NCBI GenBank assembly: GCA_001777915.1
Contig: MFFN01000005.1
Coordinates: forward strand, 124,001-188,000
Reading direction: 5' to 3'
DNA length: 64,000 bases
Origin: Candidatus Edwardsbacteria bacterium RifOxyA12_full_54_48
GTDB lineage: Bacteria > Edwardsbacteria > AC1 > EtOH8
The notes below the pieces were generated by a model that made no database searches, was not told the DNA's origin, and saw nothing but the letters and a program-made list of their open reading frames with translations. The translations under genes were made by a program, and so were the position numbers. Positions 1 to 8,100 of this stretch are shown here, piece by piece (position 1 is the stretch's first letter; every line of letters begins with the position of its first letter).

Positions 1-1098
1 AAAGTATCGGCCGCCCACGACAAGCTGGCCGGTATTGACGAGAGGATGCTGACCGCCGAGAGCGATATCGCCGGGATCAAGAAGCTGAAAGTCTCCGGGT
101 ACATCCAGACCCGCTTCGAGTACATCAACCATGACAAGATCGACACCGCCGCCGGCTCCACCGACAGCCGGACCGATTCCAGCTGGTTCTATGTCCGCCG
201 GGGCCGGGTGAAATTCGTTTATACTCCAGCCAAGACCTCCCAGTATTTTCTGTACTTTGATGGAGCCAAGGACAAGGTCTCTCTCAAGGAGGCCTGGATC
301 AAACTGAGCGAGCCTTGGACCGCCATGAAATTCAACCTGACCATGGGACAGATGAACTGGCCGTTTGGGGTGGAGATCGAACGTTCCTCAACGGTGCGTG
401 AAGTTCCGGAGCGGAGCATCATGTCCAATACCCTGTTCAAGGGTGAGCGGGATAGGGGCGTCAAGCTGAATTTCACCCCGGTCAAAAACCTTGACGTAGA
501 TCTGGGCGTTTACAACGGCTATGGAGTGGACAACTCCACCTTCACTTGGACCGATCCCACCAAGCCCAAGGATTTTGTGGGCCGGGTGCGCTACGACTTC
601 GGGCTGGTGGCCCTGAGCGGCTCCTGGTACGAGGGCCGGGAGAAGTTTTCCTCCAACAAGGATTCGGCCGACCATTACAAGGGCCGGATGGGCGGGACCC
701 TGGAGTTCTACCACCAGTTCCTGCCGGTGGGCGGCACCGGCCTGCTGGCCGAGGTGGTCAAGGGCGAGTCCCGGGAGAAGGAGGTCATGGGCTTCTATGT
801 GATGGGCATCCAGAACATCGGAGACAAGCTGGGGCTGGCCTTCCGGGTGGACAGCTATGACCCCAACATCTCATCCGACACCACCACCTTCAATACCACC
901 GCCGCGGCCTTGGAGTACGACCAGAAGTCCAACATCTCCCTGGCCGTCAACTACTGGTGGGATGCCGCCGTCCGGCTGACCCTGGCGGTGGACCGCACCC
1001 TGTACCATACCAACATGACCCTGGCCCAGGACCCCGATTCCCGGTATAAGAGCTACCAGGACGACAAGATCACCGCCCAGATGCAGATCAAATTCTAA
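1..1098 (+). CDS. Phosphate-selective porin (OprO/OprP-like), 5' truncated by window
   Basis: The reading frame is open to base 1, so the true start lies upstream; the first in-frame ATG at 46 is internal. The visible N-terminus is a short heptad-like stretch, followed by beta-strand sequence starting near VSGYIQTRFEY, with alternating aromatic/polar strands to the C-terminal residues KITAQMQIKF. A terminal aromatic is typical of outer-membrane beta-barrels. This matches the OprO/OprP (porin O and P) family, which lets phosphate or polyphosphate cross the outer membrane. It ends 28 nt before pstS and probably shares its transcript, which supports a phosphate role. Substrate specificity is inferred from context. 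An alternative is a general porin of the same fold. Confidence 0.8.
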   Translation, partial: KVSAAHDKLAGIDERMLTAESDIAGIKKLKVSGYIQTRFEYINHDKIDTAAGSTDSRTDSSWFYVRRGRVKFVYTPAKTSQYFLYFDGAKDKVSLKEAWIKLSEPWTAMKFNLTMGQMNWPFGVEIERSSTVREVPERSIMSNTLFKGERDRGVKLNFTPVKNLDVDLGVYNGYGVDNSTFTWTDPTKPKDFVGRVRYDFGLVALSGSWYEGREKFSSNKDSADHYKGRMGGTLEFYHQFLPVGGTGLLAEVVKGESREKEVMGFYVMGIQNIGDKLGLAFRVDSYDPNISSDTTTFNTTAAALEYDQKSNISLAVNYWWDAAVRLTLAVDRTLYHTNMTLAQDPDSRYKSYQDDKITAQMQIKF

Positions 1099-1126
1099 GC
1101 AATATTTAATTAAAGGAGATATTTAG

Positions 1127-1960
1127 ATGAAAATCAAGACCATAATATTCTGGGCGTCGCTGGCGCTGGTGGTCATCACGGCCAGCAGTTTTGTGATGGC
1201 CGGGAAAGCCATCACCCTTAAGGGTTCCGATACCCTGCTGATGCTGGGGCAGAGATGGGCCGAATTGTACATGCAGAAGAACCCCGGGGTGGTGATCCAG
1301 GTGACCGGGGGCGGCTCGGGAGTGGGGATCGCCGCGCTGATCAACGGCTCCACTGACATCTGCCAGGCCTCCCGCAGCATGAAGGATTCCGAAAAGAAGA
1401 AACTGCGCGAGCGCTATTTCAACATGGGTACCGAGATCCCGGTGGCCAAGGACGGAGTAACCATCTATATCAACGAGAAAAACCCGGTGGACGAACTGAC
1501 CCTGGACCAGATCCGGGACATCTACACCGGCAAGACCACCAATTGGTCCCAGCTGGGCGGGCCCGATGCCAAGATAATCGTCTACGGGCGCGAGAACAGC
1601 TCCGGCACCTACGTCTTCTTCCGGGAATCGGCCATGAAGAATGCCGACTATACTTCCAGCATGCAGTCCCTGCCGGGGACCGCGGCGGTGGTCAATGCGG
1701 TGGCCAAGGATAAGTTCGGCATCGGCTACGGCGGGGCTGCCTACGCCAAGGGGGTCAAGGAAGTGGCCATCAAGACCGCCCAGGGCAGTTTCCGGCCCAC
1801 CACCGAGACCGTCAAGAGCGGACAATATCCCCTGTCCCGCGATCTTTACTGGTACCTGAGGGGCAAGCCCAGCGGCGAGATCAAGAAGATGATCGATTGG
1901 GTGCTTTCCCCCGAGGGCCAGGAAGTGGTTAAAAAGGTGGGATACTTTACCGTAAAATAA
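1127..1960 (+). CDS. pstS: Phosphate ABC transporter substrate-binding protein PstS
   Basis: Periplasmic phosphate-binding protein of 277 aa, the short PstS/PBP-like type. It has an N-terminal signal peptide (hydrophobic residues about 5-25) and then the ITLKGSDTLL start of the mature protein. Ligand-loop signatures include GGGSGVGIAAL, STDICQASR and RENSSGTYVFF, which in this family hydrogen-bond the phosphate oxygens. A strong ribosome-binding site (AAAGGAGAT) precedes the ATG. It follows the porin by 28 nt and precedes pstC, pstA, pstB and phoU. It delivers phosphate to the PstCA permease. Expression under phosphate limitation is expected from the family, but no Pho box was recognised in this window. 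Confidence 0.95.
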   Translation: MKIKTIIFWASLALVVITASSFVMAGKAITLKGSDTLLMLGQRWAELYMQKNPGVVIQVTGGGSGVGIAALINGSTDICQASRSMKDSEKKKLRERYFNMGTEIPVAKDGVTIYINEKNPVDELTLDQIRDIYTGKTTNWSQLGGPDAKIIVYGRENSSGTYVFFRESAMKNADYTSSMQSLPGTAAVVNAVAKDKFGIGYGGAAYAKGVKEVAIKTAQGSFRPTTETVKSGQYPLSRDLYWYLRGKPSGEIKKMIDWVLSPEGQEVVKKVGYFTVK

Positions 1961-1985
1961 TATCACCGTCATTCAGGGGCTTGAT

Positions 1986-2018
1986 CCAGGGGGTTTCGTG
2001 ACCAAAGAGACCCCTTGG
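1986..2018 (+). promoter_or_regulatory. Intercistronic hairpin between pstS and pstC
   Basis: A 12-bp inverted repeat (1986-1997 with 2007-2018, two G-U pairs) with a 9-nt loop lies in the 86-nt gap after the pstS stop. No T-tract follows, so it is more likely an mRNA-stabilising or partial-termination element, which would leave pstS more abundant than pstCAB. The stem is seen directly; the function is inferred. Confidence 0.45.
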
Positions 2019-2046
2019 ATTTCCCGTTATCAAAGGAATCAAGAAC

Positions 2047-2973
2047 ATGAGCCTTAAGAAAAGGAGATTCAAATACCTCACTGAGTCTCTGATCGAGGGA
2101 AACATCAAGATCACCGCCACCTTCGCCATCGTGGTGGTGTTCCTGATATTCATATTCATCATGAGGGAGTCGCTGCCGATATTCTTCAACAGCGAGGTGC
2201 AGCAGGAGATAACCTTCGGCCAATTCTTCAACAGCATCGCCTGGCGGCCGGTGTCGGATAATCCCCGGTTCTCGCTGTGGCCCATCATTCTGGGCAGCTT
2301 AAAGGTGACCCTGATCGCATTGTTTTTCGCCGTTCCGGTGGCGATCGCCGCCGCTCTTTATAGCTCGGAGTTCGCCGGGCGCCGTTTGAAGGAATTCATC
2401 AAGCCTACAGTGGAACTGCTGGCCGGGATCCCTTCGGTAGTGCTGGGCTTCTTTGCCCTGATGGTGATGGCCTCCTTTTTGAAAAACATCTTCGGCTGGG
2501 AGATCCGGCTCAATGCGGTCAATGCCGGGATCGCCCTGGGCTTTGCCGTCATTCCGTCCATCTATTCACTGGCCGAGGATGCCATCAATGCGGTCCCCCG
2601 GTCGTTCCGGGAGGCGGCCCTGGGGCTGGGGGCCTCCCCTTGGCAGACGGCCCTAAAAGTGGTTCTGCCGGCGGCCCTGCCCGGGGTGTCGGCAGCGGTA
2701 TTGTTCGGCATGGGACGGGCGGTGGGCGAAACCATGGTGGTGCTGATGGCGGCCGGGAATGCCCCGCTGTTCTCATTCAATCCTCTTAATTCCACCCGCA
2801 CCATGACCGCCACCATCGCGGCCGAGCTGGGAGAGGTGGTCTTCGGCAGCGGACACTACCATGCCCTGTTCTTCATCGGGCTGGTCCTGTTCCTGGTCAC
2901 CTTCGTGATCAACATGACCTCCTGGGCGCTGTTCGACGGGCTGATGAGCAAGCTTTACGGGGCCAAGAAATAG
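2047..2973 (+). CDS. pstC: Phosphate ABC transporter permease PstC
   Basis: Inner-membrane permease subunit of 308 aa with about six hydrophobic helices. The first is at residues 25-45. The BPD_transp_1 coupling region contains the EAA-type loop EAALGLGASPWQT (residues about 193-205), which contacts the PstB ATPase. The sequence GRAVGETMVVLMAAG is characteristic of PstC. It forms the channel with PstA. The ATG follows a weak ribosome-binding site (AAGGAATC). Only 7 nt separate it from pstA, so the two are almost certainly co-transcribed. Confidence 0.95.
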   Translation: MSLKKRRFKYLTESLIEGNIKITATFAIVVVFLIFIFIMRESLPIFFNSEVQQEITFGQFFNSIAWRPVSDNPRFSLWPIILGSLKVTLIALFFAVPVAIAAALYSSEFAGRRLKEFIKPTVELLAGIPSVVLGFFALMVMASFLKNIFGWEIRLNAVNAGIALGFAVIPSIYSLAEDAINAVPRSFREAALGLGASPWQTALKVVLPAALPGVSAAVLFGMGRAVGETMVVLMAAGNAPLFSFNPLNSTRTMTATIAAELGEVVFGSGHYHALFFIGLVLFLVTFVINMTSWALFDGLMSKLYGAKK

Positions 2974-2980
2974 GTGATAT

Positions 2981-3895
2981 ATGGCAAATAAGATGAACCT
3001 GCGAAATATAAAAGATAGGCTCAAAATTGGCCTGACCGGATCGGCGGTGCTGCTGATCCTGGCAATTCTGGCGGTTATCCTGGGCACGGTTATCATTGGC
3101 GGCTATAAAAGCATCAGTTGGGAATTTCTGACCCAAGCGCCCACCGAAGGCATGACCAAGGGCGGGATATTTCCGGCCATATTCGGGATGGTGTTCTCGC
3201 TGCTGCTGATGCTGATCGCGGTGGTGCCGGTAGGCGTGGCCACCGCAGTCTATTTACATGAATACGCCCGGCCCGGTTTCATCCTGACCAAGCTGATCCG
3301 CGGGGCGGTCAACAATCTGGCCGGCGTCCCCTCCATCGTCTTCGGCCTGTTCGGGCTGGGTTTTTTCATTCAGTTCATCGGCAGGGGGCTCGACCACTCG
3401 CTGGCACAGAACGGTCTGTTCGGGCAGCCATGCATACTTTGGGCCTCGCTGACCCTGGCCTTGATGAACCTGCCGATGATCATAGTGGCCACCGAGGAGG
3501 CATTAAGGGCCATTCCCCAGGCGGAACGGGCCGGAGCTTTGGCCCTGGGCGCCACCAAGTGGCAATCGATAAGGCATGTGGTGCTTCCCCAGGCCATCCC
3601 CGGCATCCTGACCGGAGTGGTGCTGGTCATCAGCCGGGGGGCCGGTGAGGTGGCTCCAATCATGTTCACCGGGGCGGCCTATTACCTGCCGTACCTGCCC
3701 AAGCTGCCCACCGACCAGTTCATGACCCTGGGCTACCACATATTCGTAATGACCACCCAATCGCCGGACATAGACGCCACGATGCCGATAGCCATGGGAG
3801 CCACCCTGGTACTATTGGCCCTTACCTTCTCGCTAAACATCATCGCCATAATCATAAGATCCCGCACCAGAAGCCAGCTTAGAAAGGGAAGATAA
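2981..3895 (+). CDS. pstA: Phosphate ABC transporter permease PstA
   Basis: Second permease subunit, 304 aa, with six predicted membrane helices beginning at residues 18-40. It carries the [15 protein letters not shown] segment and the coupling loop [14 protein letters not shown] typical of PstA, and [19 protein letters not shown] near the C-terminal helices. It pairs with PstC to move phosphate using ATP hydrolysis by PstB. It starts 7 nt after pstC and ends one base before the pstB start codon, the spacing expected for translational coupling. Confidence 0.95.
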   Translation: MANKMNLRNIKDRLKIGLTGSAVLLILAILAVILGTVIIGGYKSISWEFLTQAPTEGMTKGGIFPAIFGMVFSLLLMLIAVVPVGVATAVYLHEYARPGFILTKLIRGAVNNLAGVPSIVFGLFGLGFFIQFIGRGLDHSLAQNGLFGQPCILWASLTLALMNLPMIIVATEEALRAIPQAERAGALALGATKWQSIRHVVLPQAIPGILTGVVLVISRGAGEVAPIMFTGAAYYLPYLPKLPTDQFMTLGYHIFVMTTQSPDIDATMPIAMGATLVLLALTFSLNIIAIIIRSRTRSQLRKGR

Positions 3896-3896
3896 T

Positions 3897-4664
3897 ATGC
3901 CGACCGGAAACAATCGTTTGGAGATAAAGGAATTCAACCTATACTATCACCGCACCAAGGCCCTGGAGGATATTTCGATGATGGTCCCCGAAAAGAAGGT
4001 GACCGCCATCATCGGGCCGTCGGGCTGCGGGAAGTCTACCCTATTGCGGTCAATAAACCGGATGAACGAAATGATTGACGGCGTGACGGCAGAGGGGAAG
4101 ATCCTGCTGGATGGGGAGGACATCTATCAAAAGGATATAGATGTGGTGGAGCTGAGACGCAAGGTGGGCATGGTGTTTCAAAGGCCCAATCCCTTTCCGA
4201 AATCTATATTCGAGAACGTGGCCTTCGGGGTAAGGATGGGCGATAACGTTCCGGCCAAGGAAAAATTGGAAGAGGTGGTGGAACGGTCATTGAAGGAGGC
4301 CGCCATCTGGGACGAGGTAAAGGACCGGCGGCACCGTTCGGCCATGGAGCTGTCCGGCGGGCAACAGCAGCGGGTATGCATCGCCCGCGCTTTGGCGGTC
4401 GAGCCGGAGGTCATCCTGATGGACGAGCCGGCCTCGGCCCTGGATCCCATTGCCACCGCCAAGATCGAAGAGCTTATATTCCGCCTCAAGGAAAAATATA
4501 CCATCGTCATCGTCACCCATAACATGCAACAGGCCGCCCGGGTGTCAGATTTCACCGCTTTTCTGATGCTGGGCAAACTGGTGGAATTCGGCCCCACCGA
4601 GAAGATGATGACCAATCCAGGCAACAAGCTGACCGAGGAATATATCACCGGAAGGTTCGGATGA
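3897..4664 (+). CDS. pstB: Phosphate ABC transporter ATP-binding protein PstB
   Basis: ATPase subunit of 255 aa, the usual family length. It shows Walker [10 protein letters not shown] (residues about 41-49), a Q-loop in [16 protein letters not shown], the ABC signature LSGGQQQR, Walker [14 protein letters not shown] and the H-loop histidine in IVTHNMQQA. The RPNPFPKSI motif is specific to PstB. It powers phosphate import through PstCA. It follows pstA by one base and precedes the phoU fusion gene by 42 nt. Confidence 0.97.
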   Translation: MPTGNNRLEIKEFNLYYHRTKALEDISMMVPEKKVTAIIGPSGCGKSTLLRSINRMNEMIDGVTAEGKILLDGEDIYQKDIDVVELRRKVGMVFQRPNPFPKSIFENVAFGVRMGDNVPAKEKLEEVVERSLKEAAIWDEVKDRRHRSAMELSGGQQQRVCIARALAVEPEVILMDEPASALDPIATAKIEELIFRLKEKYTIVIVTHNMQQAARVSDFTAFLMLGKLVEFGPTEKMMTNPGNKLTEEYITGRFG

Positions 4665-4706
4665 TTTGAATGATATTCAATAAATAAAAGCAAAAGGAGC
4701 GGCATT

Positions 4707-5825
4707 ATGGAACAAACAAGACACGTCGACCGTGAGCTGGAGCATATAAAGGAAAAACTGCTTTTGATGGCGTCCAAGGCCGAGCATATCATCAGCCAGG
4801 CGGTGGAATCGCTTTTGCATAGGGACCTGGTCAAGGCCGAGCAGGTCATGGCCTTGGACAGGGAGATCGACAGGCTGGAGATAGAGATAGAGAACGATGC
4901 CATCTCGTTGATAGCCTGCCACCAGCCGGCCGCCAAAGATCTGAGACTGCTGATCGGGATAATAAAGATAAACAACGATATCGAGCGCATCGGCGACCAC
5001 GGAGTGAATATCGCCCAATGTACGCTGAAACTGGGCCAGGAGCCGCCGTTGAAGCCCCTGGTAGATATACCCCGGATGGCCCATTTGGCTGCTTCGATGC
5101 TCAGGGATAGCCTTGATAGCTTTGTCCATGAGGATGCGGAAAAGGCCCGTCAGGTTTGCGCCACCGACAGCCAGGTGGACCAGCTGAAGGATCAAACACT
5201 GAGGGAACTGATGACCTATATGTTCGAGAAGCCGAAAGCCATCAGCCGGGCCCTGGGCCTGATACTGATCAGCCGCAATCTGGAGCGGATAGCCGATCTG
5301 TCGACCAATATCAGTGAAGAGGTGATCTACATTTGCCAGGCCAAAGTCATCAAACATAATCAGGAAAAGATAAAAGTTCTGTTCATCTGCCGCCATAATG
5401 CGGCCCGCAGCCAGATGGCCGAGGCCCTGCTCAATCACCTGGCCGGGGATCGTTTTAAGGCCGATAGCGCCGGCCTGGAGCCGGGGGAACTGAATCCCTA
5501 TGCTATACGGGCCATGGCCGAAATGGGAATAGATATATCAGCTAAAAACACACAAAGCGTTTTTGATCTATACCTAAAGGGGCAACTGTATAATTATGTA
5601 ATAACGGTGTGTGATATAAAAGAAGAAGATAAATGCCCGATCTTTCCCGGCATAGCCCAGAGCCTGCAATGGAGTTTTCCGGACCCCGCGTCATTTGCCG
5701 GCAGCGATCAGGAGAAGCTGAAAAGGACCGTTGAGGTCAGGGACAGCATAAAAAAAGCCATCGAAGATTTCATCAAACCGATCAATAAACCAAACCATCA
5801 TGATACGGGAGGAGTTTCCGAGTAG
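4707..5825 (+). CDS. PhoU fused to a low-MW phosphatase/arsenate reductase (ArsC-like) domain
   Basis: This 372-aa protein joins two families in one continuous frame. Residues about 1-217 are PhoU, with two three-helix repeats each carrying an ERIGDH/ERIADL-type metal-binding motif; PhoU restrains Pst uptake and Pho signalling. Residues about 222-355 match the LMW-phosphatase-type arsenate reductases. They have the P-loop C228-x5-R234 (CRHNAARS), a [10 protein letters not shown] pair giving C302 and C310, and the FPDP loop with likely general acid D326. All residues expected for redox arsenate reduction are present, though phosphotyrosine phosphatase activity is possible. The protein is much longer than a stand-alone PhoU (about 220 aa). 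It ends the pst operon, so it may detoxify arsenate that enters by the phosphate route. The domain calls are firm; the physiology is inferred. Confidence 0.9.
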   Translation: MEQTRHVDRELEHIKEKLLLMASKAEHIISQAVESLLHRDLVKAEQVMALDREIDRLEIEIENDAISLIACHQPAAKDLRLLIGIIKINNDIERIGDHGVNIAQCTLKLGQEPPLKPLVDIPRMAHLAASMLRDSLDSFVHEDAEKARQVCATDSQVDQLKDQTLRELMTYMFEKPKAISRALGLILISRNLERIADLSTNISEEVIYICQAKVIKHNQEKIKVLFICRHNAARSQMAEALLNHLAGDRFKADSAGLEPGELNPYAIRAMAEMGIDISAKNTQSVFDLYLKGQLYNYVITVCDIKEEDKCPIFPGIAQSLQWSFPDPASFAGSDQEKLKRTVEVRDSIKKAIEDFIKPINKPNHHDTGGVSE

Positions 5826-5868
5826 GTTTAAACCCTCTAGTCTGGTCTACTATGTGTCTTCTAACGAG

Positions 5869-5906
5869 AAAGCCCATTGGCATATCGCCTATGGGCTTTA
5901 TGTTTT
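5869..5906 (+). terminator. Rho-independent terminator of the pst-phoU operon
   Basis: A perfect 9-bp stem (AAAGCCCAT, 5869-5877, with ATGGGCTTT, 5891-5899) and 13-nt loop are followed by ATGTTTT. It lies 44 nt after the phoU-arsC stop codon. Confidence 0.75.
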
Positions 5907-5937
5907 ACCGGTGAACCAAAAATAAAAATCGTGACGG

Positions 5938-5952
5938 GGGGGACAGGGATTC
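5938..5952. repeat. 15-nt copy of tRNA-Gln 3' end (candidate attachment-site repeat)
   Basis: Positions 5938-5952 (GGGGGACAGGGATTC) are identical, in the same orientation, to 12908-12922, which encode the acceptor and T-arm of the minus-strand tRNA-Gln. The pair bounds the two secreted-protein genes as tRNA-targeted integration would leave it. The match includes a G-run, so chance or an old tRNA duplication is not excluded. Confidence 0.5.
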
Positions 5953-6029
5953 ACCGCCTAGGCATGATATGGGATATAAAATGCGGCGGATCAGCCGCCG
6001 CTGGGCTTCTTGCCTAACATCAGGCTGAG

Positions 6030-6062
6030 AACCCCGCCATTTATCGGTAGCGGGGTTTTTTT
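6030..6062 (+). terminator. Rho-independent terminator
   Basis: An 8-bp GC-rich stem (AACCCCGC, 6030-6037, with GCGGGGTT, 6050-6057) runs into seven T residues. No gene ends just upstream; it may be a second terminator for the pst operon or a remnant of a lost gene. Confidence 0.7.
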
Positions 6063-6073
6063 ACGGGCAAAGC

Positions 6074-6105
6074 AAAAAGACTGCGGATTTAACCGCAGTC
6101 TTTTT
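6074..6105. terminator. Bidirectional terminator-like hairpin
   Basis: A perfect 13-bp stem (6074-6086 with 6093-6105) and 6-nt loop. The A-run on one side and T-run on the other give terminator form on both strands. Confidence 0.7.
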
Positions 6106-6237
6106 ATGGCTGACCGTAGTGGACCAGATACGAACCGCCATCTGTGAATATGATGGCCATATCTATATTCCAGACCTTCGGCAACGGAGCATTATTCAAT
6201 TAGCGGAAAAATAATTCTACCCCCCACCCCGGCTCAC

Positions 6238-6269
6238 AGCCCCTGAGCTATAAAGCTTGGGGGCTTTTT
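6238..6269 (+). terminator. Terminator-like hairpin upstream of the secreted-protein pair
   Basis: AGCCCC (6238-6243) pairs with GGGGCT (6260-6265), with extra inner pairing, and five T residues follow. It sits just before the promoter of the 573-aa gene and would insulate it from upstream transcription. Confidence 0.6.
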
Positions 6270-6279
6270 GTTAAATTAC

Positions 6280-6308
6280 TTGATATTTTTAGCTGAAATT
6301 GCTATTAT
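6280..6308 (+). promoter_or_regulatory. Sigma-70-type promoter for the secreted-protein pair
   Basis: TTGATA (6280-6285), a 17-nt spacer and TATTAT (6303-6308). Transcription would start near 6315, giving a leader of about 50 nt before the ATG at 6367. Confidence 0.6.
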
Positions 6309-6366
6309 AAAACATTAAATTGTATTAATCCCAAACAGTTTAAAGAGTAAACGAAAAGAGAAGAAT

Positions 6367-8088
6367 ATGAAAAAAATATTTACATTGCTAATCTTTGCGG
6401 CTAACCTTTGCTTAGCGCAAGATATTATGATCAGTAATCCCACTGAACCCTGCGGCCCGGTAAGGCAGGACTACTGGCTCAGCAAGAAAGCGGACATCGG
6501 GCAACGAACAAGGGCCGGAGCGGAAACCGAGAAAGCTGTACCGCGTTCGAAAGCTTTTACGGCTGCTGCCCTGGACAGCTACGATTTCGGCACCAACGTG
6601 CGGGTTAACGACAACCCAGCCGGCACCAGCTTTGAAAGCGTGTACAGCTCTGGCGGGCACAGCATGGCTGCAAGGGGCGATACAGTGTACCTGGCCTGGC
6701 GTTCTGACCGGAACCCGCGCAGCACAGTATACTTTGACAAAAGCACCGACGGCGGGCAAACCTGGGGAACTGACGTGCGTATAACCGACAGTGACAGCGG
6801 GGCGATAATGCCAGCTTTGGCAGTGGGTAAAGACGGCACCATATACGTGAGCTGGACTGACTACCGTGATCCCAGCGGGTATAGGCATATATACTTTGCC
6901 AAGAGTACTAACGGAGGAACCAGCTTTTTGCCCAGCGTGAGGGTAAGCGCCGAGAGCGGGGAGATGCCGCAACAAAAGAGCAGTATTGCGGTAAATGACA
7001 GCGGGTATGTATTTATAGCTTACGAGGACTGGCGGAATTATACTGCAACAGCGATGGATATATATTGCTCGCGTAGTACAAATGGCGGCAGTAGCTTTGA
7101 ACCTGCGGTGCGGGTTGATGATTGTACAGATAGCGTAGATCAATGGTTGCCAAGCATAGCGGTAAAAGATAGTATTGTTTTTATATCGTGGACTGATTTT
7201 AGGAATACTTCTGATTTATATAGTGACATATATTTTGCAAGGAGTATTGATAATGGAGAATCTTACGAAACCAACATCTTGGTTAATGATACAATCGGTC
7301 AAGTGAATAGGTCACAGTGGAGTTCGAGTATAGCAGTTGATGAATATATATATATAGGTTTTGCAGATAACCGTGACGGTAATTATGATGTTTACTATGC
7401 CAAGAGCAATGACGGCGGGTTAACGTTTACCACGCCCAACCTGAACCTGATCGATGCTGCTGGCCAACCATACGCTCAAGGGTATCCCAGTCTTGCATGC
7501 GACGACAGCGGCGGGGTGTATTGCGCCTGGGAGGATATACGCAATGACTATAACAATGCCCGACAAATTTACTTTGGGTTCAGCAAAAATTATGGTGATA
7601 GCTTTAGTTTTAATATCCATGTAGATGACAGGCCATTGGACGACAGCGCCTGGTTGTTTACACCCACTATTTGCGTTAACAAGGCAGGCAAAGTATTTTC
7701 AGCCTGGGACGACGGAAGGAATAATATTGGCGGGACAAAATATGATATCTATACGACGGCCGGAACGTTTGTCAATGGTGTAGCGGGACAACCGATAGAA
7801 AACAACCCGAATCCAGTATTTCGTATTCAGTGTTACCCTAACCCTTTCAACAATAGAACTACCGTTGATTATCAAATACCAAAAACGGGTATGGTGACCC
7901 TTAAAGTTTATAACATATCCGGGCAGGTCGTCAGCGTGCTGGTAAATAACATACAGCAAGGTGGGCCGCACAGCGTCAAATGGGACGGCAAAGATGATCA
8001 GGGCCGGGAAATATCAAGCGGCATTTACTTCGCGCGCCTAATGACTGATAACAGTACCCGAACAAATAAAATAACCCTAATAAGATAA
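6367..8088 (+). CDS. Secreted sialidase-like/BNR-repeat protein with FlgD-like (T9SS-type) C-terminal domain
   Basis: Exported protein of 573 aa. The signal peptide covers residues 1-18 (MKKIF...CLAQ). Residues about 60-465 form a repeated beta-propeller-like pattern with Asp-box motifs of the S-x-D-x-G-x-T-W type (STDGGQTW, STNGGTSF, STNGGSSF, SNDGGLTF) and recurring VSWTDYRD/AYEDWRN segments. These folds occur in sialidases and in exo-alpha-sialidase-like adhesins. No sialidase catalytic Arg triad could be assigned, so enzymatic activity is not claimed. The last 100 residues contain YPNPF and end in GIYFARL...KITLIR, the FlgD Ig-like/type IX sorting domain. It starts the island and is followed 12 nt later by a second large protein with the same tail. 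Part of the gene (about 7150-7400) is visibly more AT-rich than the rest. Confidence 0.8.
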   Translation: MKKIFTLLIFAANLCLAQDIMISNPTEPCGPVRQDYWLSKKADIGQRTRAGAETEKAVPRSKAFTAAALDSYDFGTNVRVNDNPAGTSFESVYSSGGHSMAARGDTVYLAWRSDRNPRSTVYFDKSTDGGQTWGTDVRITDSDSGAIMPALAVGKDGTIYVSWTDYRDPSGYRHIYFAKSTNGGTSFLPSVRVSAESGEMPQQKSSIAVNDSGYVFIAYEDWRNYTATAMDIYCSRSTNGGSSFEPAVRVDDCTDSVDQWLPSIAVKDSIVFISWTDFRNTSDLYSDIYFARSIDNGESYETNILVNDTIGQVNRSQWSSSIAVDEYIYIGFADNRDGNYDVYYAKSNDGGLTFTTPNLNLIDAAGQPYAQGYPSLACDDSGGVYCAWEDIRNDYNNARQIYFGFSKNYGDSFSFNIHVDDRPLDDSAWLFTPTICVNKAGKVFSAWDDGRNNIGGTKYDIYTTAGTFVNGVAGQPIENNPNPVFRIQCYPNPFNNRTTVDYQIPKTGMVTLKVYNISGQVVSVLVNNIQQGGPHSVKWDGKDDQGREISSGIYFARLMTDNSTRTNKITLIR

Positions 8089-8100
8089 GGGAACACCGCA

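Larger units (their letters stand above)
5826..6366. other. 541-nt gap: hairpin array with tRNA-like remnants
   Basis: No credible gene. The gap holds at least five inverted repeats: 5869-5906, 5983-6001, 6030-6062, 6074-6105 and 6238-6269. It also holds a 15-nt copy of the tRNA-Gln 3' end (5938-5952), a second stretch near 6111-6138 resembling the T-arm and acceptor of a minus-strand tRNA, and a promoter at 6280-6308. The mixture suggests an accumulated insertion boundary. Confidence 0.55.

Noticed and set aside
1106-1972. Long antisense open frame across pstS
   Set aside because: 288 codons, but it mirrors the pstS codons in the opposite strand, has no ribosome-binding site, and its translation is low-complexity Gly/Leu/His without any recognised motif.
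6367-8088. Calling the 573-aa protein a sialidase enzyme
   Set aside because: Asp boxes are present but no catalytic Arg triad or Tyr/Glu pair could be assigned; Asp-box propellers are also common in non-enzymes.
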